Below, piece after piece: positions 1 to 6,915 of a DNA stretch of 20,586 nt. Source of the stretch: JAVBQG01 sp031549185 (lineage in GTDB: Bacteria; Synergistota; Synergistia; Synergistales; Synergistaceae); the NCBI GenBank assembly GCA_031549185.1, contig JAVBQG010000060.1, forward strand, positions 1 to 20,586. The letters are read 5' to 3'. The notes beneath the pieces are model-generated. The model saw nothing but the letters and a program-made list of their open reading frames with translations. It ran no database searches and was not told the origin of the DNA. Every line of letters starts with the position of its first letter. The stretch's first letter is position 1. Made by a program: the position numbers and the translations under genes.

Positions 1-94
1 TCTTTTACCCTTGTGTTCGAGATGTCTCGTGTGTTCTCTCTTCAAATCAATTCTACACTGTCCAGTAATTCGGCGGTATTGAAGGCGTCTTTTG

Positions 95-142
95 CCTCCC
101 TCTAAGAGGGAGGTGGCAGCGCGTAGCGCTGACGGAGGGAGT
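95..142. repeat. Double-hairpin palindromic repeat (family C, copy 1)
   Basis: Two adjacent perfect hairpins are visible: CCTCCCTCT/AGAGGGAGG (95-113, one-base centre) and CAGCGC/GCGCTG (117-131, three-base loop), followed by GGAGGGAG. The layout (ctccctc, gcgc hairpin, ccctct-a-gaggg) matches the inverted pair at 15715-15919, so I treat them as one dispersed family. It directly follows the stop codon of the Fe-S gene on the minus strand. No T-run follows on that strand, so it is not an obvious intrinsic terminator. Nothing else is recognised in positions 1-94. Confidence 0.7.
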
Positions 143-146
143 TCCC

Positions 147-1694
147 CTAAAACGGAAACTCCTCGCTCATCCCCGGTAGCGCGCTATCCCCCTCTTTGTC
201 CGTCGGGCGGATGCCGGGCGTCGTCGTCTGGCGGGGGACGCCGGCGATCTCGAAGGCCCGCGGCTCGTCGGTCACCGGGCAGGCGTAGCGGCAGGCGCCG
301 CAGCCGATGCAGAACTCCTCCTCGAAGATCGGTTGCGGCAGGCCCTGCGCCTCCGTGTACGACTGCATGCGGACGGCGTGGGTGGGACAGACCTCGGCGC
401 AGGCCCCGCAGGCCTGCTTTTTCTCCACCACGACGCAACGTTCGATCCGCAGGCTCGACAGCGCGATGCGCGTCCGCGACTTTTCGTCGCCCAGCGGGCG
501 GATCGCTCCCGTCGGGCAGACGCGCCCGCAGTCGGTGCAGCTCAACTGGCAGTAGCCGTTCGCGTAGTCGAGCGCCGGGTGCGGCGAATTTTTTATTTTG
601 ATAATTTTCACCGGGCAGGCCGCGGCGCACGCCTGGCAGGAGACGCAGCGCGACGCGTAGAGCGCGAAGTCCCCCGCCCCCGGCGGCAGGATCATCGCCC
701 CGGTCCCCGAGCGGAGCCGCCCCTCGGCTCCGCTCGGGGACCGGGGGATCTTGATCGAGCCGAGTCCGAAATAGCTCGCCGCCGCGCCGCGGGCGAGACG
801 TCCGCCGTCCGCCAGAAATTTCCGCCGCGCCGCGGGGAGGGCGGCGTCCTGCGGCGCGCGGCCGTAGCGGGCGGCGCCCGCCGGGCAGACTGCCACGCAG
901 CGCAGGCAGAGCACGCACCGCTCCCGGCTCAGTTTTTTGTCTTTCAGGTCGATGCAGTTCATCGGACAGACGCGCTCGCACGCGCCGCAGCCGCCGCAGG
1001 CGCCCTCGTCCATCCGCATGCCGAGCGGCGCTGCGGACGAACAGAAACCCAGCGCGACGCCGACGGGGCACCAGTCGCAGAACCGCCGTCCCCGCAGGAC
1101 CGACAGCAGCAGGACGAACGCGAAGGCGACGAGCGAGCCGACCGCGACGGGAACGAGAGACGACGCCCCGCCGCGCAGGAGGTTCGCGATCCCCATGACG
1201 CCGCGCCCGAAGGTCGAGACCGGGTCGAGCGCGATCATCAGCGGCGTCAGCCCCAGCGCGACGCCGACGCCCGTGAGGACGGGGACGAGGTAGCGAACGC
1301 GCCATGGGTTTACGTAGGGACGCGCATTGCGCGTCCGGCTCCTGGGATGTTCCGGCGGCAGAACGGACGCGCGATGCGCGTCTCTACGGAAAAAATTTCC
1401 AACTCGCCAGAATACCTCCTGCAGCGTCCCCAGCGGGCAGGCGACCGAGCAGTACAGCCGCCCGCCGAGCAACGTCGTCGCGAGTACGGCGAGCACCGTC
1501 GCCGAGAGAAGCCCGCCGCGGATCAGCGATGGCGAGAGCTGCGCGCTCATGAGGGCCGCGAGGAGGCCGTTCCACTCCTGTCGCCCTCCCGCGTAGGCGA
1601 ACAGGAAGAGGACGAGCACGAGAAACGCGACGACGAAGCGCAGGCTCGCGGCGTCCCGGTAAAAATTTTTCTTCGGTCCGCCGCCCCGTGCCAT
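147..1694 (-). CDS. Membrane polyferredoxin (NapH-like 4Fe-4S protein)
   Basis: A 515-residue membrane-bound electron-transfer protein. The N-terminal half has hydrophobic spans near residues 19-35, 61-77, 136-155 and 181-200. It carries the paired short cysteine motifs YCSVACPLG (81-89) and FCDWCPVG (205-212) typical of NapH/NosR-like membrane ferredoxins. Ferredoxin-type clusters follow: CGGCGACERVCP (233-244), CVLCLRCVAVCP (260-271), CVSCQACAAACP (350-361), CQLSCTDCGRVCP (382-394), CGACAEVCP (429-437) and CIGCGACRYACP (462-473). An ARRKFL stretch at 289-294 recalls a twin-arginine motif between the two ferredoxin blocks. The start codon lies 3 bases after the stop of the upstream DUF362 gene, so the two are co-transcribed. 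Two linkers (about residues 102-130 and 317-331) are encoded by palindromic repeats inserted in frame. The physiological redox partner cannot be read from the sequence. Confidence 0.88.
   Translation of the reverse strand: MARGGGPKKNFYRDAASLRFVVAFLVLVLFLFAYAGGRQEWNGLLAALMSAQLSPSLIRGGLLSATVLAVLATTLLGGRLYCSVACPLGTLQEVFWRVGNFFRRDAHRASVLPPEHPRSRTRNARPYVNPWRVRYLVPVLTGVGVALGLTPLMIALDPVSTFGRGVMGIANLLRGGASSLVPVAVGSLVAFAFVLLLSVLRGRRFCDWCPVGVALGFCSSAAPLGMRMDEGACGGCGACERVCPMNCIDLKDKKLSRERCVLCLRCVAVCPAGAARYGRAPQDAALPAARRKFLADGGRLARGAAASYFGLGSIKIPRSPSGAEGRLRSGTGAMILPPGAGDFALYASRCVSCQACAAACPVKIIKIKNSPHPALDYANGYCQLSCTDCGRVCPTGAIRPLGDEKSRTRIALSSLRIERCVVVEKKQACGACAEVCPTHAVRMQSYTEAQGLPQPIFEEEFCIGCGACRYACPVTDEPRAFEIAGVPRQTTTPGIRPTDKEGDSALPGMSEEFPF
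698..746. repeat. Perfect 22-bp inverted repeat inside a coding sequence (family B)
   Basis: Positions 698-719 and 725-746 are exact reverse complements separated by a 5-base loop. The cores GAGCGGAGCCG and CGGCTCCGCTC resemble the TGAGCGGAGTCGAA core of the repeats at 8238-8263 and 8347-8372. The element is read in frame in the Fe-S gene as a Pro/Ser/Gly/Arg-rich linker (about residues 317-331). Confidence 0.85.
1314..1387. repeat. Nested palindromic repeat inside a coding sequence (family D)
   Basis: The outer arms 1314-1337 and 1364-1387 are inverted copies matching at 22 of 24 positions, beginning GTAG(G/A)GACGCGCA. Each arm is itself palindromic: GACGCGCA/TGCGCGTC in the left arm. The element lies inside the Fe-S gene and is translated in frame as an Arg-rich linker (about residues 103-128) between a cysteine motif and the next membrane span. 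Confidence 0.85.
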
Positions 1695-1697
1695 CCG

Positions 1698-2630
1698 CTA
1701 CGCCGTCAGCCGCTCGATCCTGAGTTTCGAGAGGTCCATCTGCCCGAAGCCCGCCTGTGCCGCCAGCCGGATGTGCTCGATGCCGCCCTGCTTGTGGCCG
1801 AGCAGCATCGAGGCCGCCGTGTCCGCCGCCACGATGTCGGGCGAGAGGATCTGCGCGTTCATGACCACCACGTCCTCCGGCGACCCGCCGCGGGGGCCGT
1901 TGCGCGCGACCACGCGGTTCGCGTCGATCACGTTGAGGTCCGGCTTGCGCGCGTACAGGAAGTCGGCGATGCACTGCTGCAGCCCCTCGCGGTGGTAGCC
2001 GTAGCGGTCCCAGACGCAGCCCATCAGGCCCTTGGCCGAGATGCTGACGCCGGCGCCGCCGTGATGTTTGAGCACCGGCACGCTGATCAGAACGCCCGCC
2101 TCCAGCACGGCCTCGTGCACCTGCACGTCCTTCAGGGTGCGCGCGGATTTCAGGACGACCTCCTGGTAGTACTTCTCGTTCTCCGCCGGGGCGTACGCCG
2201 CGCCGGAGGCCTTGATCGCGTCGCCGATGCCGCTGCTCCCCAGCGACCGCTCCCAGAACTCGATCGAGTGGTCCATCACGAACACGCGCCCCGCGCCCGC
2301 GTCGAGGCAGTGTTTGACGACGCGCGCCACCAGCTCGGGCGAGGTGTTGGACGCGCCGCCGCCCGAGGCGGGCACGTCCCACGAGATGTTGGGCTTGATC
2401 ACGACCGTCTGCCCCTTCGCCACGAAACGCCCCATGCCGCCGAGGCTCTTGATGCCGCGGTCGAACATGGCCGCCGGCGACTTGCCCTTGACCGCCACGA
2501 GGTCGGGGAAGCCCTTCACGTCCGCCGCCATCGCCCGCGCCACGGGCGCGCGCAGCCCTTTGGGCAGAAAGAGCACCCCCGCGCCGAGCCCCAGCGCCGC
2601 CGACTTCTTCAGAAAATCCCGCCTGTCCAC
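1698..2630 (-). CDS. DUF362 family protein with Tat-type signal
   Basis: A 310-residue DUF362-type protein, a family often found as a partner or fused domain of 4Fe-4S proteins; its reaction is not established. The N-terminus MDRRDFLKKSAALGLGAGVLFLP is a twin-arginine signal (RRDFLK plus a hydrophobic core), implying export of a folded protein. Family-like stretches include VVIKPNISWD, GLMGCVWDRYGYHREGL and LNVIDANRV. The start is a GTG (2628-2630) preceded by AAAGGGGG; no upstream ATG fits. The gene is first in a two-gene minus-strand operon with the polyferredoxin, 3 bases apart. This context suggests an exported component of an electron-transfer complex, which is an inference. Confidence 0.87.
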   Translation of the reverse strand: MDRRDFLKKSAALGLGAGVLFLPKGLRAPVARAMAADVKGFPDLVAVKGKSPAAMFDRGIKSLGGMGRFVAKGQTVVIKPNISWDVPASGGGASNTSPELVARVVKHCLDAGAGRVFVMDHSIEFWERSLGSSGIGDAIKASGAAYAPAENEKYYQEVVLKSARTLKDVQVHEAVLEAGVLISVPVLKHHGGAGVSISAKGLMGCVWDRYGYHREGLQQCIADFLYARKPDLNVIDANRVVARNGPRGGSPEDVVVMNAQILSPDIVAADTAASMLLGHKQGGIEHIRLAAQAGFGQMDLSKLRIERLTA

Positions 2631-2672
2631 GAAAATCGCCCCCTTTCGGAACCGTCCTGCCGTGTGCGCGTT

Positions 2673-2700
2673 TTGATTTGTTCTTAAATGATACTATGAT
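2673..2700 (+). promoter_or_regulatory. Probable sigma70 promoter upstream of the lipoprotein gene
   Basis: TTGATT (2673-2678), a 16-base spacer and TATGAT (2695-2700) sit in a locally AT-rich stretch of the divergent gap between the DUF362 gene and the plus-strand lipoprotein gene. The predicted start, near 2707, leaves a leader of about 140 bases. Confidence 0.4.
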
Positions 2701-2847
2701 TGTGACGTATCGTGAACGGTAGTACATTGGACAAATACGCAGTCCGCCGCGCGTTTGTTTTTTTAGGATCGGGACTTTCGGTGGATGGAGGAAAACGAAG
2801 TTCAGGATATAATGTCGGAAACAAAAAGCTCCAAGGGGGTTGGAATC

Positions 2848-3501
2848 ATGAGCGAGCACGAAGAAAAAGGGCGAAAGCAAAACAGTACGGAGGGCGAAAT
2901 ACACGAGATATTTGATCGGGCAAACAAGATGCCGAAAAAACATTTCCCCTTCTGGGGTATACTGATTATCATTGCTGTTGTATTCTTTTTAGCCGCGTGT
3001 GTCGGGCCCAGGAAACCGGTTATTTACCTCTACCCCGAAGAGCGCACCGATGTGACGGTAAAACTCGATTTCAACGGCAAACTGACCTACACGTACCCCG
3101 AATATGCCGACGGCCGCGAATACTCGTACCTCTTCTGGGAGGGCGACTCAAATATCGACTTCGACTTCAGCAAAGGCTTCGTCGTCAAAGGCTCGGACAC
3201 CGTTGCGTTTCTGCAGGAGAAGCTTGCGTATATGGGCCTGACGCCGCGCGAATACAACGAGTTTATCGTCTACTGGCTGCCGGAGATGCAGGACAACCCG
3301 TACAACCTGATCGCGTTTCAGGGGGCGGCCTACACGGATAACGCGAAGCTGACGATCACGCCGGAACCGGACAGCGTGCGGCGCGTCTTCATGGCGTTCA
3401 AGCCGTTGGGATATCCGATAGATATACAATTGCAGGAGTTGCGGACGTTCGAAAGAAAGGGTTTTACCGTTGTAGAATGGGGTGGGAGTGTCGTTCGTTG
3501 A
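2848..3501 (+). CDS. Conserved lipoprotein of unknown function (KPVIYLYP family)
   Basis: A 217-residue protein. I recognise the conserved stretches KPVIYLYPEE, FNGKLTYTYPEYADG, EYNEFIVYWLPEMQDNPYNLIAFQ, YTDNAKLTITPEPDSVRRVFMAFKPL and TVVEWGG from a widespread uncharacterised family; I know no function for it. Residues 1-33 are highly charged. A single hydrophobic span ends in LAAC, a plausible lipobox, so it is probably a membrane-anchored lipoprotein with an unusually long charged leader, or a type II membrane protein. The ATG at 2848 has a strong AAGGGGG ribosome site 9 bases upstream. An in-frame upstream ATG at 2785 lacks one. Forty bases separate it from the acetyltransferase, probably in the same transcript. 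Confidence 0.8.
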   Translation: MSEHEEKGRKQNSTEGEIHEIFDRANKMPKKHFPFWGILIIIAVVFFLAACVGPRKPVIYLYPEERTDVTVKLDFNGKLTYTYPEYADGREYSYLFWEGDSNIDFDFSKGFVVKGSDTVAFLQEKLAYMGLTPREYNEFIVYWLPEMQDNPYNLIAFQGAAYTDNAKLTITPEPDSVRRVFMAFKPLGYPIDIQLQELRTFERKGFTVVEWGGSVVR

Positions 3502-3539
3502 CAGGAGACATCGGTGGACAAATCGAACGAGGTGGACCA

Positions 3540-4028
3540 ATGACCGGCTACACGATTCGAGAGATAAAACCGGCGGAAGTGCCTTTGCTCGAGGACTTCC
3601 TGTACGAGGCGATTTACCAGCGGGACGAAGCAAACCCGTTGCCCAGAGAAATCATCGACGAGCCGGCGATCAAAGTGTTTATCGACGGCTTCGGGAAACC
3701 GGACGATTTTTGCCTCGTCGCGGAAGCGGATCATAAAATTGTCGGCGCCGTATGGGCGCGGATTTTGGCCGGAGAGGTAAAGGGTTTCGGCAACATCGAC
3801 GACCGGACGCCCGAATTTGCCATCTCTTTGTACAAAGATTATCGAAGCAGGGGCATCGGCACGGCGCTTATGAAAAACATGCTGCAGCTACTGAAGGGAA
3901 AAGGATATGCGCGTTGCTCTCTGGCGGTGCAAAAAGACAACTACGCCGTGAGGATGTATGAGAACGTGGGCTTTGTGACGATCAGGGAGACCGAAGAAGA
4001 ATATATCATGGTTTGCGAACTCGCATAA
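3540..4028 (+). CDS. GNAT family N-acetyltransferase
   Basis: A 162-residue single-domain acyl-CoA-dependent N-acetyltransferase; the substrate is unknown. The acetyl-CoA binding signature appears as YRSRGIGTALMKNMLQLLKGKGYARCSLAV (motif A, R-x-x-G-x-G/A), followed by NYAVRMYENVGFV (motif B). The N-terminal IREIKPAEVPLLEDFLYEAIY is the usual GNAT opening. The ATG at 3540 is chosen because GAGGTGG lies 5 bases upstream; an in-frame ATG at 3477 would overlap the preceding gene and has no ribosome site. The length is normal for the family. It follows the lipoprotein gene by 38 bases. Confidence 0.85.
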   Translation: MTGYTIREIKPAEVPLLEDFLYEAIYQRDEANPLPREIIDEPAIKVFIDGFGKPDDFCLVAEADHKIVGAVWARILAGEVKGFGNIDDRTPEFAISLYKDYRSRGIGTALMKNMLQLLKGKGYARCSLAVQKDNYAVRMYENVGFVTIRETEEEYIMVCELA

Positions 4029-4045
4029 CGCCTCGTGCAGGTCGA

Positions 4046-4064
4046 CGCCATCAGATTGATGGCG
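4046..4064. other. Short perfect hairpin after the acetyltransferase gene
   Basis: CGCCATCA and TGATGGCG form an 8-bp stem with a 3-base loop, 17 bases after the acetyltransferase stop codon. No T-run follows, so it is only a weak terminator candidate. Confidence 0.45.
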
Positions 4065-4115
4065 CAGGGTAATAAATGTAAATTCCAACCTGCGTTAAAA
4101 TTCCCTAAAATTCGA

Positions 4116-4160
4116 TTGACATGATTGTACAGGGAAGCCATACTTTATATAGAGTATGGC
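4116..4160 (+). promoter_or_regulatory. Promoter and inverted-repeat operator of the vapBC-type locus
   Basis: A perfect -35 box TTGACA (4116-4121) is followed, after 17-18 bases, by a weak -10 around CATACT/ATACTT (4139-4145). A perfect 8-bp inverted repeat GCCATACT (4137-4144) / AGTATGGC (4153-4160) overlaps the -10 and probable start site. This is where an AbrB-type antitoxin would bind to autorepress its operon. Confidence 0.65.
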
Positions 4161-4184
4161 TTGTTTTGCGAGGAGGTGTGCGCC

Positions 4185-4436
4185 GTGGCAGAAATGCTGA
4201 CGGTATCAAATAAAGGGCAGATCACGATACCTGTTGAAATAAGAGAGAAATACGGCATCAAGGCAGGGGACAGGATTTTTGGGGAAGAGATGGAGATAGG
4301 GTTTGTCATCAAGAAGCCCAAGAAGGGCTTGCTCGATTACAAGGGTTTCATCAAGGCGAAGTATGACCCGGAAGCCGAGCGGGAAGCGGTTGGACGCGGT
4401 CTCTCCGCTCATGTGATGGGAGAAGAAGAATGCTGA
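4185..4436 (+). CDS. vapB: AbrB/MazE-family antitoxin (VapB-type)
   Basis: An 83-residue protein with the swapped-hairpin SpoVT/AbrB DNA-binding domain at its N-terminus: LTVSNKGQITIPVEIREKYGIKAGDRI is close to the family consensus. The C-terminal part (KGLLDYKGFIKAKYDPEAEREAVGRGL) is probably the toxin-wrapping segment. The GTG at 4185 is chosen because AGGAGG lies 8 bases upstream, although the frame extends back to an ATG at 4125 inside the promoter. Its stop codon overlaps the start of the PIN toxin gene, the standard antitoxin-first layout. It probably neutralises the toxin and represses the operon through the inverted repeat at 4137-4160. Confidence 0.85.
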   Translation: MAEMLTVSNKGQITIPVEIREKYGIKAGDRIFGEEMEIGFVIKKPKKGLLDYKGFIKAKYDPEAEREAVGRGLSAHVMGEEEC

Positions 4437-4834
4437 CCTTCGTCGATGCCAACGTCTTCGTTCGCCTGTTTGTCGACGACGACTCCAAACAGGCGGCAAG
4501 ATCTGAAAAACTCTTGAAGAGGGCTAGGGCGGGGGAAATCGACCTCGTCACCGGTCCTCCGGTTTTTTTCGAGATCGCGTGGGTTCTCGGTCATCGATAC
4601 AAGATACAAAGCAGGGAACTTCTGGATATATTGGAGGCGATCCTGTCCTTTCCGAACCTAAGGGTGACCGACAAAAATTTTGTCAACGAAGCAATTTCTC
4701 TGGCCAGGGAAACCGGCATGGGTTTTGCCGATGCGTATATCGCAGTTTCTTCCTCTGCTATCCATGCGGACAACATCGCCACGTTCAACGAGAAACATTT
4801 TGCGAAGCTGGGCGCAGCTTTGTATCCACTTTAG
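4430..4834 (+). CDS. vapC: PIN-domain ribonuclease toxin (VapC-type)
   Basis: A 134-residue PIN-domain protein, the length of a typical VapC endoribonuclease. The acidic metal-binding residues are visible: D6 in FVDANVFVRLF, E48 in FFEIAWVLG and D101 in GFADAYIAV. The fourth position, often Asp in TFD, is Asn here (ATFNEKHF, N120), a tolerated variation. The gene overlaps the antitoxin by 7 bases, so translation is coupled. No frame damage is seen, so the pair is probably active. The RNA target cannot be inferred. Confidence 0.88.
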   Translation: MLTFVDANVFVRLFVDDDSKQAARSEKLLKRARAGEIDLVTGPPVFFEIAWVLGHRYKIQSRELLDILEAILSFPNLRVTDKNFVNEAISLARETGMGFADAYIAVSSSAIHADNIATFNEKHFAKLGAALYPL

Positions 4835-4884
4835 ATGGCGACGCAGGTGCCATAGCGTTATTGCCGTCATTGGAGGATTGTGTT

Positions 4885-5232
4885 ATGAGCGAAGAGGAGC
4901 GTAGCGAGAATACGCCGGAGCCCGAGAATCCGAAAGTAGATTCGGAAGAGAAAAAATTCAACGGATGTGCCCTTATCTTTTGGGTTTGTTTCGTCGTGTT
5001 TCCGGTGCTGGGAATTGCTTGCATATGCCATTCGGTTATGACTTGGAAGCAGAGTGTGCCGCTGCCCATCCGGAAACACCAAAAACTACCCCCCAGAGAA
5101 AACAGAAAATCGGGCGTGGAACCAGCGCATCGGTTTGCCTTTGCGAGCGGAGATGAGGAACGGGAGAGGGTTGTTTTCCCAATGCCGGGTGTCGGTGGCT
5201 ATGCCAGGGAGATAAAAATATGTCTCGTTTGA
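4885..5232 (+). CDS. Small single-span membrane protein, unknown
   Basis: A 115-residue protein I do not recognise. An acidic N-terminus (MSEEERSENTPEPENPKVDSEEKKF) precedes one hydrophobic span (about residues 32-54, GCALIFWVCFVVFPVLGIACIC) and a basic, Pro-rich tail. The ATG at 4885 has GGAGG 8 bases upstream; the frame is open further back but overlaps the PIN gene. The last codons contain an AGGGAG ribosome site for the GLUG gene, whose ATG (5220) overlaps this gene's end, so the two are translationally coupled. The acidic N-terminus plus one span resembles that of the lipoprotein at 2848, without sequence similarity I can claim. Confidence 0.6.
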   Translation: MSEEERSENTPEPENPKVDSEEKKFNGCALIFWVCFVVFPVLGIACICHSVMTWKQSVPLPIRKHQKLPPRENRKSGVEPAHRFAFASGDEERERVVFPMPGVGGYAREIKICLV

Positions 5233-6304
5233 AATTTTGTTGTATTGTGCCCCTGTCATTGTGTTTTGCCTTCTTCTATGTTTTACCCCCGTCGAGGCCG
5301 TCTGGAACGGCGACCTCGCCTCCTCCTTCGCCGGCGGCGACGGGCTGACGTCCTTTACGGCGTACGAGATCGCGACGCCGGAGCAGCTCGTCTACATGGC
5401 CGACCTGGTCTCCAACGAAAATGCGGCCTACGGCGATAAATTTTACAAACTCACGGCGGACATCGACCTCGGCGGCATTGAATGGATGCCCATCGGCATG
5501 GAGGGCGTGTCGTTCGCGGGCTATTTCGACGGGGGCGGGCATACAGTTCGCAACCTCCGCATCGACCGCTTCGACGAGAACAGTCTCGGGCTCTTCGGCT
5601 CGACGGGCGCGGCGACCTTCAAGGATGTCTTCGTCGAGAGCGCCGACATCCTCGGGCGCGGCTGGGTCGGCGGCCTCGTCGGCTATCTCGGCCCGGGCGG
5701 GCGCGCGACGGGGTGTTCCGTCTCCGGGCGCATCCGTGGGACGGGCGACTGCGTCGGCGGGCTCGTCGGCGAGAGCCAGGGCGAGATCTCCGACTCATAC
5801 GCCGCCTGCCGTGTCGAGGGCGTCTACAACGTCGGCGGCTTCGCCGGATTGAACGTCGGGACGGTCGCGTACTGCCACGCGGAGGGGGACGTGGCGGCGA
5901 GCGGCGACTACGTCGGGGGCCTCGCCGGCCTTCTCTTCGGAGACGTCGAGGGCTCGTGGGCGCTGGGCGATGTAAATGGCGTCAACTACGTCGGCGGCCT
6001 CGTGGGTTGTGTGGACCGGGGGCGCGTCGAGGGTAGCTTCGCCAGCGGGAGCGCGGCGGGGCGCGAGAGCGTCGGCGGCCTGATCGGGCGCCACGCCGTC
6101 GCGACGCTAAGCGCATCGGAGTCGCGCGGCGTAGTAGAAGGCACGGGCCGCGCGGGCGCCCTGATCGGCCACTTCTACAGCGGCGCGGCCGACAGCTGCC
6201 GCTGACTCTCCGCCGTCACCTCGCTGGAGGCCTTCGGCGCCAGAAAGGAGGGCACCGCGCTGCGGAACGCGGGCAGCTACGCGGGGCCGGGGCAGTTGGA
6301 GTGA
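5220..6304 (+). pseudogene. GLUG-repeat secreted protein, apparently frameshifted and interrupted
   Basis: The main frame (5237-6205) encodes repeated GLUG-type units such as YVGGLAGLLFGDVEGSWALGD and VGGLVGYLGPGG, after a segment with EIATPEQLVYMADLVS and FYKLTADIDLGG. This is the usual layout of secreted GLUG surface proteins. The best start is the ATG at 5220: AGGGAG lies 9 bases upstream and it begins MSRLKFCCIVPLSLCFAFFYVL, a good signal peptide. That start is in another frame. One extra C in the C5 tract at 5286-5290 would join it to PVEAVWNGD, a normal cleavage site. The TGA at 6203-6205 is followed in frame by 32 more codons (LSAVTSLEAFGARKEGTALR...) to a second stop at 6302. A start at the TTG (5237) is possible but has no ribosome site. 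I judge it a recent pseudogene. Confidence 0.7.
6248..6289 (+). repeat. 42-bp direct repeat, left copy
   Basis: This segment encodes the C-terminal EGTALRNAGSYAGP of the GLUG gene. It recurs in the same orientation at 6977-7018 with one difference in 42 (G to A). The two copies bracket the reversed hicAB pair. Confidence 0.9.
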
Positions 6305-6310
6305 CGACTT

Positions 6311-6664
6311 TTATACGCGATGTTCCAAGCGATCCTCACTCGCGGAGTCGCTCAAGGCCTCGACGACCCAGCTGTTGAGGCTTTTGCCGCGTATGTCGGC
6401 CTGTATCGCGAGCTTTGCGTGCAGCTCCGGCGGCATGCGAAGAGAGATATGCCCGGAGTATGGTTTGTTGGGAGAGATGCCCTCTTTCGCGCACGTGTCG
6501 AGGTAAAAGTCCACGGATTCTTCGAAGGCGCGGCGTATCTCGTCCACGGAATCCCCGTGGAAGCTCACGATATCGCGAATGCCCGCGATCCTTCCGACGA
6601 GGCAGCCGTCCTCCTCGCTGTATTCAATGCACGCCGCGTAGCCCTTGTACGTCATCGTGTTCAT
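6311..6664 (-). CDS. hicB: HicB-family antitoxin with ribbon-helix-helix domain
   Basis: A 117-residue antitoxin. The N-terminal half (YKGYAACIEYSEEDGCLVGRIAGIRDIVSFHGDSVDEIRRAFEESVDFYLD) is the degenerate RNase-H-like HicB fold that caps the toxin. The C-terminal half (GHISLRMPPELHAKLAIQADIRGKSLNSWVVEAL) is a ribbon-helix-helix DNA-binding domain for autorepression. The start at 6664 overlaps the HicA stop in an ATGA junction; the longer open frame (to 6814) runs back through the HicA gene and is not used. It is the second gene of the pair, after the toxin. Confidence 0.92.
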   Translation of the reverse strand: MNTMTYKGYAACIEYSEEDGCLVGRIAGIRDIVSFHGDSVDEIRRAFEESVDFYLDTCAKEGISPNKPYSGHISLRMPPELHAKLAIQADIRGKSLNSWVVEALSDSASEDRLEHRV

Positions 6665-6915
6665 GGTTTCACCCCCAATATTTCGAGAAACTCCCTTGCC
6701 GCTCGCACCTGATACGGTTTTGCTTCTTTTCCCGGATGAGGTCTGTGAAAGTCGGCCCTGTATCCGTCTCGCCGAAAACCGACGCGCGACCCGTCTCCCT
6801 CGATTACCTGACATCCGACAGCGAGAAAAAGTCCCTCGATGTCACTCCATGCAAGAGACTTGGGTACGGGTCTGTTGAAGATGGCTGCAAGGGTTTTGCG
6901 TTGTTTGACGTTCAT
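6661..6915 (-). CDS. hicA: HicA-family mRNA interferase toxin
   Basis: An 84-residue HicA toxin, a small dsRBD-like RNase that cleaves mRNA during translation. MNVKQRKTLAAIFNRPVPKSLAW, GDGSRVGFRRDGYRADFHRPHPGKEAKPYQVRAAREFLEILGVKP and overall length match the family; the FHRPHPGKE stretch holds the expected catalytic His. It precedes hicB with a 4-base overlap. No Shine-Dalgarno sequence is visible before the ATG, and a promoter-like TTGACT-16-TACCAT would start the transcript almost at the ATG, so it may be leaderless. A 12-base palindrome overlaps the start codon. Confidence 0.88.
   Translation of the reverse strand: MNVKQRKTLAAIFNRPVPKSLAWSDIEGLFLAVGCQVIEGDGSRVGFRRDGYRADFHRPHPGKEAKPYQVRAAREFLEILGVKP

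Noticed and set aside
333..2687. A 784-codon open frame on the plus strand
   Set aside because: It runs antisense to the Fe-S and DUF362 genes and has the Arg/Ala/Asp-rich composition of a GC-rich shadow frame, with no recognisable domain.
1384..2943. A 519-codon minus-strand open frame
   Set aside because: It is a shadow of the DUF362 and Fe-S genes in another frame and lacks domain signals.
6203..6205. TGA as a selenocysteine codon in the GLUG gene
   Set aside because: There is no redox motif, no convincing hairpin directly downstream, and GLUG proteins are not selenoproteins; a Trp-to-stop change is simpler.
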